Origin: Rhizobium sp. CCGE 510
GTDB taxonomy: Bacteria > Pseudomonadota > Alphaproteobacteria > Rhizobiales > Rhizobiaceae
Length of the DNA stretch: 64,000 bases
NCBI RefSeq assembly: GCF_000292525.1
Contig: NZ_AEYF01000021.1
Span: forward strand, 62,001 to 126,000
Direction: 5' to 3'
Shown here: piece after piece, positions 34,059-42,545 of the stretch
How positions within the stretch are numbered: position 1 is the stretch's first letter
Layout of the letters: each line of letters begins with the position of its first letter
Made by a program: the position numbers and the translations under genes
Notes under the pieces: model-generated
Told to the model about the DNA's origin: nothing
Databases searched by the model: none
What the model saw: the letters and a program-made list of their open reading frames with translations, nothing else

Positions 34059-35206
34059 GCAGCAACATCACCGCAAATTGGAGCTATCCGACATCCGTCA
34101 AGCTCGGCCGGGGCCGCATCAAGGAACTGGCCGACGCCTGCAAGAGCCTCGGCATCAAAAAGCCGCTTCTCGTCACCGACCGCGGTCTCGCCTCGATGGC
34201 GATCACTAAAAATGCGCTCGATATCCTCGAAGATGCCGGTCTTGGCCGGGCGATCTTTGCCGATGTCGACCCGAACCCGAACGAAAAGAACCTCGAGGCC
34301 GGCGTCAGGGCTTTCAAGGACGGCGGGCATGACGGCGTCGTCGCCTTCGGCGGCGGCTCAGGTCTCGACCTCGGCAAGTGCGTCGCCTTCATGGCCGGCC
34401 AGACGCGGCCGGTTTGGGACTTCGAAGATATCGGCGACTGGTGGACGCGTGCGAACCTCGAGGGTATCGCCCCGATCGTCGCGGTGCCGACGACGGCGGG
34501 CACCGGTTCGGAAGTCGGCCGCGCCAGCGTCATCACCAATTCGCAAACGCATGTGAAGAAGATCATCTTCCATCCGAAGTTTCTGCCTGGCGTCGTCATC
34601 TCCGATCCGGAACTGACGGTCGGGATGCCGAAGATCATCACCGCCGGCACCGGCATGGATGCTTTCGCCCATTGCCTGGAGGCCTATTCCTCGCCTTTCT
34701 ATCACCCGATGTCGGCCGGCATCGCGCTTGAAGGCATGCGGCTCGTCAAGGAATTCCTGCCGCGCGCCTACAGGGAGGGCACGGATCTCGAAGCCCGCGC
34801 CAATATGATGGCCGCCGCCGCCATGGGCGCTGTTGCCTTCCAGAAGGGGCTCGGCGCCATCCATGCGCTGTCGCACCCGATCGGCGCCGTCTACAACACC
34901 CATCACGGCATGACCAATGCGGTTGTCATGCCGGCGGTGCTGCGCTTCAACCGCAAGGCGATCGAGGAGAAGATCGGCCGTGCTGCTGCCTATCTCGGTA
35001 TCTCGGGCGGTTTCGACGGCTTCTACGATTATGTGCTGAAGCTCCGCTCCGAGCTCGGCGTGCCGGAGACGCTGTCGGCGATGGGAATTGCGGCTGACCG
35101 GATCGACGAATTGTCGGCGATGGCGATCGAAGATCCGAGTGCGGGCGGCAACCCGGTTGCGATGACGCTCGAAAATACCAAGGCGCTTTTCAAGGACTGC
35201 TTCTGA
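34055..35206 (+). CDS. iron-containing alcohol dehydrogenase
   Basis: The 383-residue group III alcohol dehydrogenase has the NAD-binding GGGSGLDLGKCVAF (about 96-109), PTTAGTGSEVGRASVITN, and the iron ligands Asp and His in GTGMDAFAHCLEAYSS, then HALSHPIGAVYNTHHG near residue 270-285, which brings two more His. It is translationally coupled to the aldehyde dehydrogenase by ATGA overlap, so the two enzymes probably act in sequence, alcohol to aldehyde to acid. This pairing suggests that the pathway substrate has a hydroxyl group, such as an amino alcohol. Confidence 0.93.
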   Translation: MSSNITANWSYPTSVKLGRGRIKELADACKSLGIKKPLLVTDRGLASMAITKNALDILEDAGLGRAIFADVDPNPNEKNLEAGVRAFKDGGHDGVVAFGGGSGLDLGKCVAFMAGQTRPVWDFEDIGDWWTRANLEGIAPIVAVPTTAGTGSEVGRASVITNSQTHVKKIIFHPKFLPGVVISDPELTVGMPKIITAGTGMDAFAHCLEAYSSPFYHPMSAGIALEGMRLVKEFLPRAYREGTDLEARANMMAAAAMGAVAFQKGLGAIHALSHPIGAVYNTHHGMTNAVVMPAVLRFNRKAIEEKIGRAAAYLGISGGFDGFYDYVLKLRSELGVPETLSAMGIAADRIDELSAMAIEDPSAGGNPVAMTLENTKALFKDCF

Positions 35207-35207
35207 C

Positions 35208-35305
35208 ACTAAAGCGCGTCGCGATTTTCAGATTCGCTCCTTGCGCTGTAGGTCTTTACGCATATCGTTAGCGCAAAACCGCTGCACACTTTTGCGCGAC
35301 ATGCT
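35208..35305. repeat. dispersed rhizobial intergenic repeat, copy 2
   Basis: It begins ACTAAAGCGCGTCGCGATT and ends AACCGCTGCACACTTTTGCG then CGACATGCT, closely matching the copy at 1644-1777. It starts two bases after the stop of the alcohol dehydrogenase gene. The rest of the 394-bp gap (35306-35600) holds a short hairpin CCCGGAAGA/TCTTCCGGG (35330-35356), a partial third copy, and AT-rich promoter-like DNA. Confidence 0.75.
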
Positions 35306-35386
35306 TGATAAGAGCGGACCTGCAGATTGGCCCGGAAGACTTTGTTCTTCCGGGCCTTTTTGCTTTGGCGACATCCGTGCTTTAAG

Positions 35387-35444
35387 TTTTTGCCCGATGC
35401 ATATCGTTGTCCCAAAACCGCTGAACACTTTTGGGCGATTTACA
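35387..35444. repeat. dispersed rhizobial intergenic repeat, partial copy 3
   Basis: The segment GCCCGATGCATATCGTTGTC followed by CCAAAACCGCTGAACACTTT and TGGGCGATTTACA matches the right half of copies 1, 2 and 4. Confidence 0.7.
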
Positions 35445-35600
35445 TAAATTTTAGGGATGTGAAAAATACCAACTGCAATTTCGGCGGGCGTGTTCGGGAT
35501 TTGTTAACCATGATTGTAAAGAATGGATTAACCGCACGATGCTCCGACGGTGCGTAAAAGAGCGATTCCGGCTCGCGCCATTTCCTTCCGAGGACCGAAC

Positions 35601-36299
35601 ATGCCTGTCATCACATTCGCAAATACCAAGGGCGGGGCCGGCAAGACGACCGCTGTTCTGCTGCTCGCCACCGAGCTGGCCCGCAAAGGCTATCGTGTCA
35701 CCATTCTCGATGCCGACCCGCAGCACTGGATTTCGCGTTGGCACGAAATATCGGGCCATGTGGCCAATATTTCGGTGATCGATTTCGTGACAACCGCGTC
35801 GCTGCCGCTGCATATCAGCGAGAACAAGCACAATACCGACTATTTCATCGTCGACCTGCCGGGCGCGCGCAATCCGCTGCTCGCCACAGCCGTCGGCCTT
35901 TCCGATCACGTGCTGATCCCGATCCAGGGCTGTGCGATGGATGCGCGCGGTGGCGCGCAGGTGCTCGAACTGCTACAGTATCTGGACGAGAAGGCGGGCA
36001 TCAAGATCGGCCATTCGGTGGTGCTGACGCGCGTCAACTCCATGGTGACGACAAGGGCGCTGCAGGTCGTCAAGTCGCTTCTCAGCGAGCGGCATGTGCC
36101 GGTGCTGGACACGGCGATCATCGAACGCTCGGCCTTCCGCGACATCTTCGACTGTGGTGGCACGCTGCACACGATCGATCCCACACGCGTCAGCAATCTC
36201 GACAAGGCGCGTGAAAACGCCACCTGTTTTGCCGAGGAAATGATGAGCAAGCTGCCGGTCAGGCTGACGGCATCGGCCCGTATGGCGACGGCGGCCTGA
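35601..36299 (+). CDS. orphan ParA-family ATPase, VirC1-like
   Basis: This 232-residue ATPase has the deviant Walker A KGGAGKTT (about 10-17), with the ParA/MinD signature Lys, then ILDADPQHWISRW and YFIVDLPGARNPLL. Length and the C-terminal layout (PVLDTAIIERSAFRDIFDCGGTLH) resemble Agrobacterium VirC1 and related rhizobial ParA-like proteins rather than replicon RepA, since no N-terminal DNA-binding domain is present. No ParB or centromere-like repeats lie nearby. It stands alone, with GAGGACC before the ATG. A role in positioning some cargo is likely from the family, but the cargo is unknown. Confidence 0.85.
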   Translation: MPVITFANTKGGAGKTTAVLLLATELARKGYRVTILDADPQHWISRWHEISGHVANISVIDFVTTASLPLHISENKHNTDYFIVDLPGARNPLLATAVGLSDHVLIPIQGCAMDARGGAQVLELLQYLDEKAGIKIGHSVVLTRVNSMVTTRALQVVKSLLSERHVPVLDTAIIERSAFRDIFDCGGTLHTIDPTRVSNLDKARENATCFAEEMMSKLPVRLTASARMATAA

Positions 36300-36356
36300 C
36301 AGCCAGCATCCCGAAGACGAAAATGCGTCCGGTGCGCCGGCGACGCATTTCGTTTT

Positions 36357-37112
36357 TCAGGTGCCTGCCGTGCGACCATCACCATTGAGAGAATGAGCCA
36401 GAAGCTCGGAAAGACGTCTTTTGACCCCGGCCAATTCGTCCGACATGCGATTGCGTTGCCGGGGCAAGCCCACATCGACCACTTCGAGAATGCGGCCCGG
36501 CCAGGGGCACATCACGACGACGCGATCCGCCAGAAAGGCGGCCTCCTCGATATCGTGGGTGACCAGCAGCATCGTTGTGGCATTCAAACGCCATAAATCG
36601 ATCAGATGATCCTGGAGTTCGGCGCGCGTCATCGCATCAAGCGAGGAGAACGGCTCATCCAGCAAAAGCACTGATGGTTTCGTCACGAGAGCGCGCGCCA
36701 ACGCCACACGCTGAGCCTGCCCGCCGGACAGCTCTTTGATCCAGCGTTTCTCATAGCCGGGGAGGCCAAGCTTCTCCAGGGCGGCCGATACCTGCTTCTC
36801 GCGTTCGTCACTTGCCAGGTGACGCAGGCCGAAACCGATATTGTCGGCGACCGTCAGCCAGGGAAAGAGCCGAGGCTCCTGGAACACAAGGTTCACGAGC
36901 GCGTCCGGCTCGGTCAGCCGCCGTCCCTCCAGGCTGATTTCGCCCTGGGTGGGGGTTTCCAGGCCCGACAACAGCCTCAAAAGGGTGCTCTTGCCGCAGC
37001 CCGATCCGCCGATGACTGCGATCAGCTCACCCTTTTCGACGCTCAAGGAGAAGTCCTGCAGGGCATGCGTTCCGTTGGGGTAGATCTTGGACAGAGTGCG
37101 GATATCGAGCAT
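36357..37112 (-). CDS. ABC importer ATPase, SsuB/TauB-type
   Basis: The 251-residue ATPase has Walker A GGSGCGKST (about 35-43), Q-loop FQEPRLFPWLTVADN, signature LSGGQAQR, Walker B LLLDEPFSSLDA and VTHDIEEAAFLADRVVVM. The PRLFPWLTV motif is typical of the nitrate/sulfonate/taurine group. It lies one base after the permease stop and ends the three-gene operon. The sulfonate assignment comes from the family and the partner genes. Confidence 0.92.
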   Translation of the reverse strand: MLDIRTLSKIYPNGTHALQDFSLSVEKGELIAVIGGSGCGKSTLLRLLSGLETPTQGEISLEGRRLTEPDALVNLVFQEPRLFPWLTVADNIGFGLRHLASDEREKQVSAALEKLGLPGYEKRWIKELSGGQAQRVALARALVTKPSVLLLDEPFSSLDAMTRAELQDHLIDLWRLNATTMLLVTHDIEEAAFLADRVVVMCPWPGRILEVVDVGLPRQRNRMSDELAGVKRRLSELLAHSLNGDGRTAGT

Positions 37113-37113
37113 G

Positions 37114-37953
37114 TCAGATCCCGCTCACATGGTTGTCACGCCAGCGCAGAAACGGCGCGGTCGCAATCAGAAGCAGGCTGTCGGTCGCCTTGCCGACAAT
37201 GGCAAAGATCAAGATAGCGGCAAGGATCTGATCCGGTTTTCCGAGCTGCTGCCCATCGACCAGGAGATATCCCAGGCCCTCCGATGCACCCATGAATTCC
37301 GCCGCGACGACGAACATCCAGCCGAGACCCAGGCCTGCGCGCAGGGCAAGGATATAGTCGGGAAGGACTGCCGGCAGCAGGATCAGACGAATGAGGTCGA
37401 ACCCGGAAAGCCGAAAGACACGTCCGACCTCGACGATGCGCCTGTCAACACCGACCACGGCGCCATAGACCCCGAGATAGACAGGGAAGAAGACGCCGAC
37501 GGCAATCAAGGCGACTTTGGAGGCTTCGAAAATGCCGAACCACAGGATAAACAGCGGCACCCAGGCAATCGACGGAATGGCTCTCAGGGCCTGCAGCGTC
37601 GGATCGAACAGGCGTGCGAGCAGCTTGGAATACCCGGTCAGCGCCCCGAGCACCGTTCCCGCCAGAGACCCGACGGCAAAACCGATCGCCACTCTCCGCA
37701 GCGTCACACCGACATGCGTCGCCAGTTCTCCCGATGCGGCCAGCGTATAGACCGTATAGAGAATTTTCGAGGGCGGTGGCATCAGACGACCCCCGACCAC
37801 TCCCGTACGGACGAGGATCTCCCAGGCGGCAAACAGCGCAACTGGAAGCACGATCCCAACGATCGGATGATCGAAAGGAGAAACCCGGCGCTGCCGGGTC
37901 TCTCTTCCTGTTTCTGTATTGCGCCATGACAGCGCGATGTCGACCAACGACAT
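37114..37953 (-). CDS. ABC importer permease, SsuC/TauC-type
   Basis: This 279-residue permease has six predicted helices, beginning at about residue 30. The docking loop is of the IVEVGRVFRLSGFDLIRLILLPAVLPD type near residues 178-204, as in sulfonate and taurine transporters. RAIPSIAWVPLFILWFGIFEASKVALI (about 143-169) is another family hallmark. It is the middle gene of the operon, starting 21 bp after the binding-protein gene. Confidence 0.92.
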   Translation of the reverse strand: MSLVDIALSWRNTETGRETRQRRVSPFDHPIVGIVLPVALFAAWEILVRTGVVGGRLMPPPSKILYTVYTLAASGELATHVGVTLRRVAIGFAVGSLAGTVLGALTGYSKLLARLFDPTLQALRAIPSIAWVPLFILWFGIFEASKVALIAVGVFFPVYLGVYGAVVGVDRRIVEVGRVFRLSGFDLIRLILLPAVLPDYILALRAGLGLGWMFVVAAEFMGASEGLGYLLVDGQQLGKPDQILAAILIFAIVGKATDSLLLIATAPFLRWRDNHVSGI

Positions 37954-37974
37954 AAGAATGTGTTTCCTATCGCT

Positions 37975-38943
37975 TCACTGGCCGAGAGCGGCGGAGGCGT
38001 AGCTGGGATCGATCAGCCCGGATACGGCCTGTTTGACATCGACATCCGCCTTGATGACGTCAGCTTTTTGCAAAGCGAGACCGGCGGCTTCAATCGTTTC
38101 GCGCTGCGCATCGCCAATGACGGAATAGCTGAGGTTGGTGCGCTCCAGTTGGCGATCAATCACGCTATCGGGCAGCTTGGTGGCAGCAACGAGGGCGGCT
38201 TTCAGCTTGGCCGGTTCCTTCAGCGCTTCAGTGCGGGCCTTCTCGTAGGACGCAAGGACACGTTTGACGATATCGGGATGCGCAACGGCAAACTCCTCGC
38301 GCACGTTGAGAATGCCCCAGCTGTTGTTTTCCGGCTTGCGATAGAAGAGCACGTCGCCGTCTTCGATCTCGGCCGAGGCCATGATCGGATCGAGGCCCGC
38401 CCAAGCGTCGACGTCACCGCGGTTCAACGCAAGGCGGCCGTCCGCATGCTGGAGCAGGACGAGCGAAACATCCTTTTCAGTCAGGCCTGCATCGGCGAGA
38501 GCGCGGACCAAAAAAATGTGCGGATCGGTGCCGCGCGTCACGGCGATGGTCTTGCCCTTGAGATCCCCGACCTTGGCAATGCCGGTATCCTTGCGGGTTA
38601 CCAATGCCGTCCATTCCGGACGCGAATAGACGTAGATGGATTTGATCGGATTGCCGTTGATGCGACCGATCAAGGCGGCTGCCCCGGCGGTCGAGCCGAA
38701 GTCGAGAGAGCCAGCGTTCAGGAATTCAAGGGCTTTGTTGGAGCCGGCGGACTGGACCCAGGTGATCTTGATCCCATCCTTCTCGAATTCCTTTTCCAGG
38801 ATGCCTTCATTCTTGAGGATAAGGCTGACTGGGTTGTAGGTCGCCCAGTCCAGGCGAATTTCCGAGAGATCGGCAGCCCGCGCCGTGCTGATCGCGACCA
38901 AACCTGCCAATGCGCTTAAAGCAAAACGAACAAACAATTTCAT
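37975..38943 (-). CDS. ABC substrate-binding protein, aliphatic-sulfonate type
   Basis: The 322-residue periplasmic protein has a Sec signal (about 1-23, ending ARAADL). The SsuA-like features are RLDWATYNPVSLILKNEGILEKEF near the start, WVQSAGSNKALEFLNAGSLDFGSTAGAAAL, and LKGKTIAVTRGTDPHIFLVRAL. AGGAGGTCAT lies just before the ATG. Related proteins bind alkanesulfonates, taurine or nitrate-like anions. No monooxygenase (SsuD/TauD) accompanies the transporter here, so desulfonation must be encoded elsewhere. Confidence 0.9.
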   Translation of the reverse strand: MKLFVRFALSALAGLVAISTARAADLSEIRLDWATYNPVSLILKNEGILEKEFEKDGIKITWVQSAGSNKALEFLNAGSLDFGSTAGAAALIGRINGNPIKSIYVYSRPEWTALVTRKDTGIAKVGDLKGKTIAVTRGTDPHIFLVRALADAGLTEKDVSLVLLQHADGRLALNRGDVDAWAGLDPIMASAEIEDGDVLFYRKPENNSWGILNVREEFAVAHPDIVKRVLASYEKARTEALKEPAKLKAALVAATKLPDSVIDRQLERTNLSYSVIGDAQRETIEAAGLALQKADVIKADVDVKQAVSGLIDPSYASAALGQ

Positions 38944-38966
38944 ATGACCTCCAAAATGTCAGGAGG

Positions 38967-38984
38967 TTAAATCTACAGATTTAA
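38967..38984. promoter_or_regulatory. inverted repeat upstream of sulfonate-type operon
   Basis: TTAAATCT-AC-AGATTTAA is a perfect 8-bp inverted repeat 24 bp before the binding-protein start, partly adjacent to the AGGAGG ribosome site. It may be an operator or a leader hairpin. Confidence 0.45.
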
Positions 38985-39074
38985 TTGCTTTAGGCGCGTT
39001 CTCAGATTCCAAACTTTGAAACGGGGGAGCAAATTTGAACTGCCGCCGTCGTCCCTGCTAGATTGTTGTATCAA

Positions 39075-39139
39075 AAGGCGGACACACCCATCCTACCGCG
39101 TCTCGGTCGTTTGCTACCCGACATCGTATTGTCCGCCTT
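39075..39139. repeat. 10-bp inverted repeat enclosing 45 bases
   Basis: AAGGCGGACA (39075-39084) and TGTCCGCCTT (39130-39139) are exact complements in the gap between the sulfonate operon and the L,D-transpeptidase gene. It could be a remnant of a small mobile repeat or a bidirectional RNA structure. Confidence 0.4.
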
Positions 39140-39173
39140 GCGGTAACTGCGTTTCGAGATTCGCGATATTCGA

Positions 39174-40574
39174 TCAATCGACGAATTCGACCGTCACCCC
39201 CGGCTTGACCATCTTGGCAAGCTCGGTCGCATCCCAATTGGTTAGGCGGATGCAGCCGTGGCTCTGGGTGCGGCCGATCTTGGAAGGCTCGGGGGTGCCG
39301 TGGATGCCGTAGGTCGGCTTCGACAGCGCCATCCAGACGGTGCCGACGGGGCCGTTCGGGCCGGGTGGAATGTTGAGGATCTTGTCGTTGCCGGCCTGCT
39401 GGAAATTGATCTTCGGATTATAAGTATAGCCGGGATTGAACGCGACGCGCTCGACCGTAACGGTGCCTGACGGGGAAGGCGTGTCGGTGGAGCCGATCGA
39501 TGCCGGGTAGGCGGCAATGAGATTGCCGGCGCCGTCATAGGCAAAGACCTGCTTTCGGCCCTTGTCGGCGATTATACGGGCAACCTCGCCGCTCTTCGGC
39601 TCGCCCGGATTGACAACCTTGATGATCGTGCCGGCAACGGTGAAATCGGCGCCGGGGTTCATTTCCTTGAGGAAGGCTTCATCCATGTGGAAGCGCTCGG
39701 CCAACATTTCGGTGGTCGAGGTAAAGGCGAGCGACGGCAGCAGCGCCTTCTGCGAATAGTCTTCCGGGATCTCTGCGACGTAGGGGCCGGCGGCATCCGC
39801 CGGGGTGATCGTGTAGCTGACGACCGGCAGGCCGCCATTCATGCGCAGCTCTTCCAGAATGGCGTCGGTATCGTTCGGGTCGAGTTTGGAGCCGGTCATC
39901 TGGTCATAGGCATAGACCGACTTGGTGACGTTCGAGCCCATATGGCCGTCAATGACGCCGGGGGAGATGCCTGCTCGGTCGAGGAAGACCTGCAGCGCGA
40001 CGATCTCTGGCTTCGATTTATTCTTCAGCGTGATCACGGGCTCATCCGGCGCGGTCCTGGGCGCATCCGCGGGGGGGAGCTGCTGGTCGGGATCAATCGA
40101 GGCATAATCGTCGCCGGACTGCGGATTGCCGATGCTGTTGTCGTCGGGATAGGGCTGCCCGTCGAGCGGCTGGCGTTCGATCGCCGCATCGCGGGGAATA
40201 CCGCCGGTGACCGCACCGCGCTCGGAATAACGCGTGTCGCCAGAGGCGTTGTCGTCGGCGTAATAGGGATCGTTGCCGTTCTGGTCAGCATAGACCTCGC
40301 GCGGACCGGGCCGTGGCGGATAGTAGCCGCGAGCGCGCATCTCGGTGGCGACGACGTTGCCGTAGTCATCGATCAGCACGCGATTGCCGCTGCGGTCGCG
40401 GGCATAGATATAGCCGCGCGGGACGTAGTCGAGAATTTCGCCGTTCGGCGTGACCAGCACGACATCGCTTTGCCGGCGGTCACGGAACTGCTGCGCGCCT
40501 GCGTCCGGCGCTGCAGCCGCGATGGCTGCCAGCACGGCTGCAAGCGAAAATGCCGACTTCAAAAAGCGATTCAC
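39174..40574 (-). CDS. L,D-transpeptidase (YkuD domain), secreted
   Basis: This 466-residue periplasmic enzyme makes 3-3 peptidoglycan crosslinks or anchors outer-membrane components. It has a Sec signal (about 1-27), a low-complexity Asp/Pro/Tyr-rich linker (about 85-180), a short peptidoglycan-binding-like domain (about 185-228, KPEIVALQVFLDRAGISPGVIDGHMG), and a C-terminal YkuD domain with HGTPEPSKIGRTQSHGCIRL, where His439 and Cys441 are the catalytic residues. It is much longer than single-domain enzymes, a common rhizobial layout. It is divergent from the DUF4432 gene. Confidence 0.93.
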   Translation of the reverse strand: MNRFLKSAFSLAAVLAAIAAAAPDAGAQQFRDRRQSDVVLVTPNGEILDYVPRGYIYARDRSGNRVLIDDYGNVVATEMRARGYYPPRPGPREVYADQNGNDPYYADDNASGDTRYSERGAVTGGIPRDAAIERQPLDGQPYPDDNSIGNPQSGDDYASIDPDQQLPPADAPRTAPDEPVITLKNKSKPEIVALQVFLDRAGISPGVIDGHMGSNVTKSVYAYDQMTGSKLDPNDTDAILEELRMNGGLPVVSYTITPADAAGPYVAEIPEDYSQKALLPSLAFTSTTEMLAERFHMDEAFLKEMNPGADFTVAGTIIKVVNPGEPKSGEVARIIADKGRKQVFAYDGAGNLIAAYPASIGSTDTPSPSGTVTVERVAFNPGYTYNPKINFQQAGNDKILNIPPGPNGPVGTVWMALSKPTYGIHGTPEPSKIGRTQSHGCIRLTNWDATELAKMVKPGVTVEFVD

Positions 40575-40827
40575 GTCTCATACCTCGGAACAGTGACTGG
40601 CAGACACACACATGCGAATTTTGACGCTAGTGTGGAATTTATGAAACCGTGCTGAACAAAATATGAAAATCACTAAGATTTCCTTTTGCTCATAAACGTT
40701 TGCGTCCCTGTGTCGGTTCCGAATATCCCCAGTTGGCGCGAAATCAGTAAGATGGCGACAGGGCCGATTGACGAATGGCGGCACGAAACCTAACGCTACC
40801 GGCCGATAATTCCCTGAGGAGACCGTG

Positions 40828-41667
40828 ATGATCGAATTTGCCGCCGCAAGCGGGCCGCGCCTGATGCTGGACGAAACATCGGTGCTGGATATCGGCGGAT
40901 GCATCGTCGAAGGCGTCGACATCGCGCCGAAGCGCGCCATTCCCGACGACGGCGATCCGCGAATCGATCACTCGCTCGAAGGCTTCCTGTTTACCTGCGG
41001 CCCGGACCATATCCGCCATCGCCAGCCGATCGCCGGCCGGTCCGACGGCAAGGTCTATCCGCTGCACGGATCGGTCTCCGGCCATGCGGCCAAGGTGCTG
41101 TGGACGAAGTACGAGAATGGTAATGCCGAATGCCGCGCCGATATCGACATCACAACCGTCGAGGGACTGCCACAGCGCATCGAGCGGCTGTGGCGGATCG
41201 ACGGGGCGACCGGCGAGGTGCAGCTTGAGGACCGGGTCGTCAATACGAGTGATCGCACGGTGCCGACCTTCCTGATGTATCACATGAATACCGGCGGCAA
41301 ATGGCTGGACGAGAGCACGCGGCTCGAAGGCCGGATGTTGGAGAATGGCGGTTTGCCCTGGACATTCGGCGAGGCGGCGGGCGGCATCTTCTGCGTTCCG
41401 GCGCCGGCGACGGAGGAAGGCTTCGCGGAGATCCGGCTTGGACCCATTGCCGCGGTCGGCGGCAGGACGCTCCGCGTGCGCTTTCGCGCCGATACGCTGC
41501 CCCATCTGCAGGTGTGGCGGAACCAGAAGGCGCCGGCCGATATTATCGGCATTGAGCCGGTCTCCCATCGTTGGGTGTCCCGCGACGAGCTTCAGGCGGC
41601 CGGTGAGTTCAACATGCTGGCACCCGGCGAGAGCCGCAGCTATGCGCTGAGCTTTGCCTTCCTCTGA
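40828..41667 (+). CDS. DUF4432 / aldose-epimerase-like protein
   Basis: This 279-residue beta-rich protein of the galactose-mutarotase-like fold is of the DUF4432 type: FLFTCGPDHIRHRQPIAG, LHGSVSGHAAKVLW and LMYHMNTGGKWLDES carry the His and Glu/Asp expected in a sugar-binding cleft. The ATG at 40828 has GAGGAG six bases upstream; a GTG at 40825 is too close. It is likely to act on a carbohydrate, perhaps as an epimerase, but no member is well characterised. It starts a group of three co-directional genes with gaps of 71 and 84 bp. Confidence 0.82.
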   Translation: MIEFAAASGPRLMLDETSVLDIGGCIVEGVDIAPKRAIPDDGDPRIDHSLEGFLFTCGPDHIRHRQPIAGRSDGKVYPLHGSVSGHAAKVLWTKYENGNAECRADIDITTVEGLPQRIERLWRIDGATGEVQLEDRVVNTSDRTVPTFLMYHMNTGGKWLDESTRLEGRMLENGGLPWTFGEAAGGIFCVPAPATEEGFAEIRLGPIAAVGGRTLRVRFRADTLPHLQVWRNQKAPADIIGIEPVSHRWVSRDELQAAGEFNMLAPGESRSYALSFAFL

Positions 41668-41738
41668 GCGAAGTGTTGTTGACGCTCGCGGGCCTCCCGT
41701 CGTAGACCTTCAGCCCACGATTTTGAGGAGACAAGACG

Positions 41739-42077
41739 ATGGATATCCGCCAGATCGACGATGAATATTCGGTTTCGGGCCAGATCACGCTTGAAGAGCT
41801 CGACGAGATCAAGGCGATGGGGTTCAAATCTATCGTCTGCCACCGCCCCGACCATGAGAGCCCCGACCAGACAGCATTCTCGGTCATCGAGGCGCGCGCC
41901 AAAGAGCTTGGTCTCGATATCGCTCATGTGCCGGTTGGACCGATGGGCGTGACCGAGGAAGCCGTGCAAGGCATGGTCGACGCGCTCGATGAATTCCCGC
42001 GGCCGATGCTCGGCTACTGCCGCTCCGGGGCGCGCTCGACGGCGATCTACCAGAAGTCTCACCATATTCGCGGCTGA
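41739..42077 (+). CDS. TIGR01244-type sulfurtransferase/phosphatase-like protein
   Basis: This 112-residue protein of the DUF442 family has the opening IRQIDDEYSVSGQITLEEL, then IVCHRPDHESPDQ, and the active-site loop GYCRSGARS with Cys94. The loop length fits a rhodanese-type Cys loop. Such domains are found alone or fused to metallo-hydrolases acting on persulfides. GAGGAG precedes the ATG. Here it stands next to DUF4432 and RidA genes with no sulfur genes adjacent. Confidence 0.85.
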   Translation: MDIRQIDDEYSVSGQITLEELDEIKAMGFKSIVCHRPDHESPDQTAFSVIEARAKELGLDIAHVPVGPMGVTEEAVQGMVDALDEFPRPMLGYCRSGARSTAIYQKSHHIRG

Positions 42078-42161
42078 GCCCGTAACCGCGCCCGTTCCGG
42101 GTGCCCGCTTTTCCGGCGCTGTTCCGCAGCGCCGCCACCTTCCATCACTCAGGAGACTATA

Positions 42162-42506
42162 ATGAGCATTAAACGTATCGACGTCGGCGCGCGCATGAGC
42201 GGCGCCGTCATTCACGGCAACACGGTCTATCTCGCAGGCCAGGTCGGCGAGGGCGAAAGCGTCACCGATCAGTGCAAGTCTTCGCTTGCCGAAGTCGACC
42301 GCCTGCTGGCTGCGGCCGGCAGCAGCAAGTCGAAGATCCTGCAGACGATTATCTACCTCTCCGACATTGCCTATTTCGCCGAGATGAACGCTGCCTGGGA
42401 AGCCTGGATCGATCCGGCCAATACACCGGCCCGCGCGACCAGCGAAGCAAAGCTCGCTGCGCCGAAATACAAGGTCGAGTTCATCGTCACAGCGGCGATC
42501 GACTGA
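42162..42506 (+). CDS. RidA/YjgF-family protein
   Basis: This 114-residue trimeric Rid-family protein has GNTVYLAGQVGEGESVTDQCKSSLAEVDRLL and TIIYLSDIAYFAEMNAAWEAWIDPANTPARATSEAKLAAPKYKVEFI. The Arg-containing PARAT segment near residue 88 matches the residue used by RidA to hydrolyse reactive enamines/imines. It belongs to one of the non-archetypal Rid groups by its N-terminus. CAGGAGACTATA precedes the ATG. It would protect PLP enzymes from 2-aminoacrylate-type damage, if active. Confidence 0.88.
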   Translation: MSIKRIDVGARMSGAVIHGNTVYLAGQVGEGESVTDQCKSSLAEVDRLLAAAGSSKSKILQTIIYLSDIAYFAEMNAAWEAWIDPANTPARATSEAKLAAPKYKVEFIVTAAID

Positions 42507-42545
42507 GGTCACTGCAGGATTGTGCGCGAAAGCCGGTGGGGAAAC

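Noticed and set aside
35601-36299. Plasmid partition gene marking a replicon origin
   Set aside because: No ParB/RepB, RepC or repeated centromere-like sites lie nearby, and the ATPase lacks the N-terminal domain of RepA.
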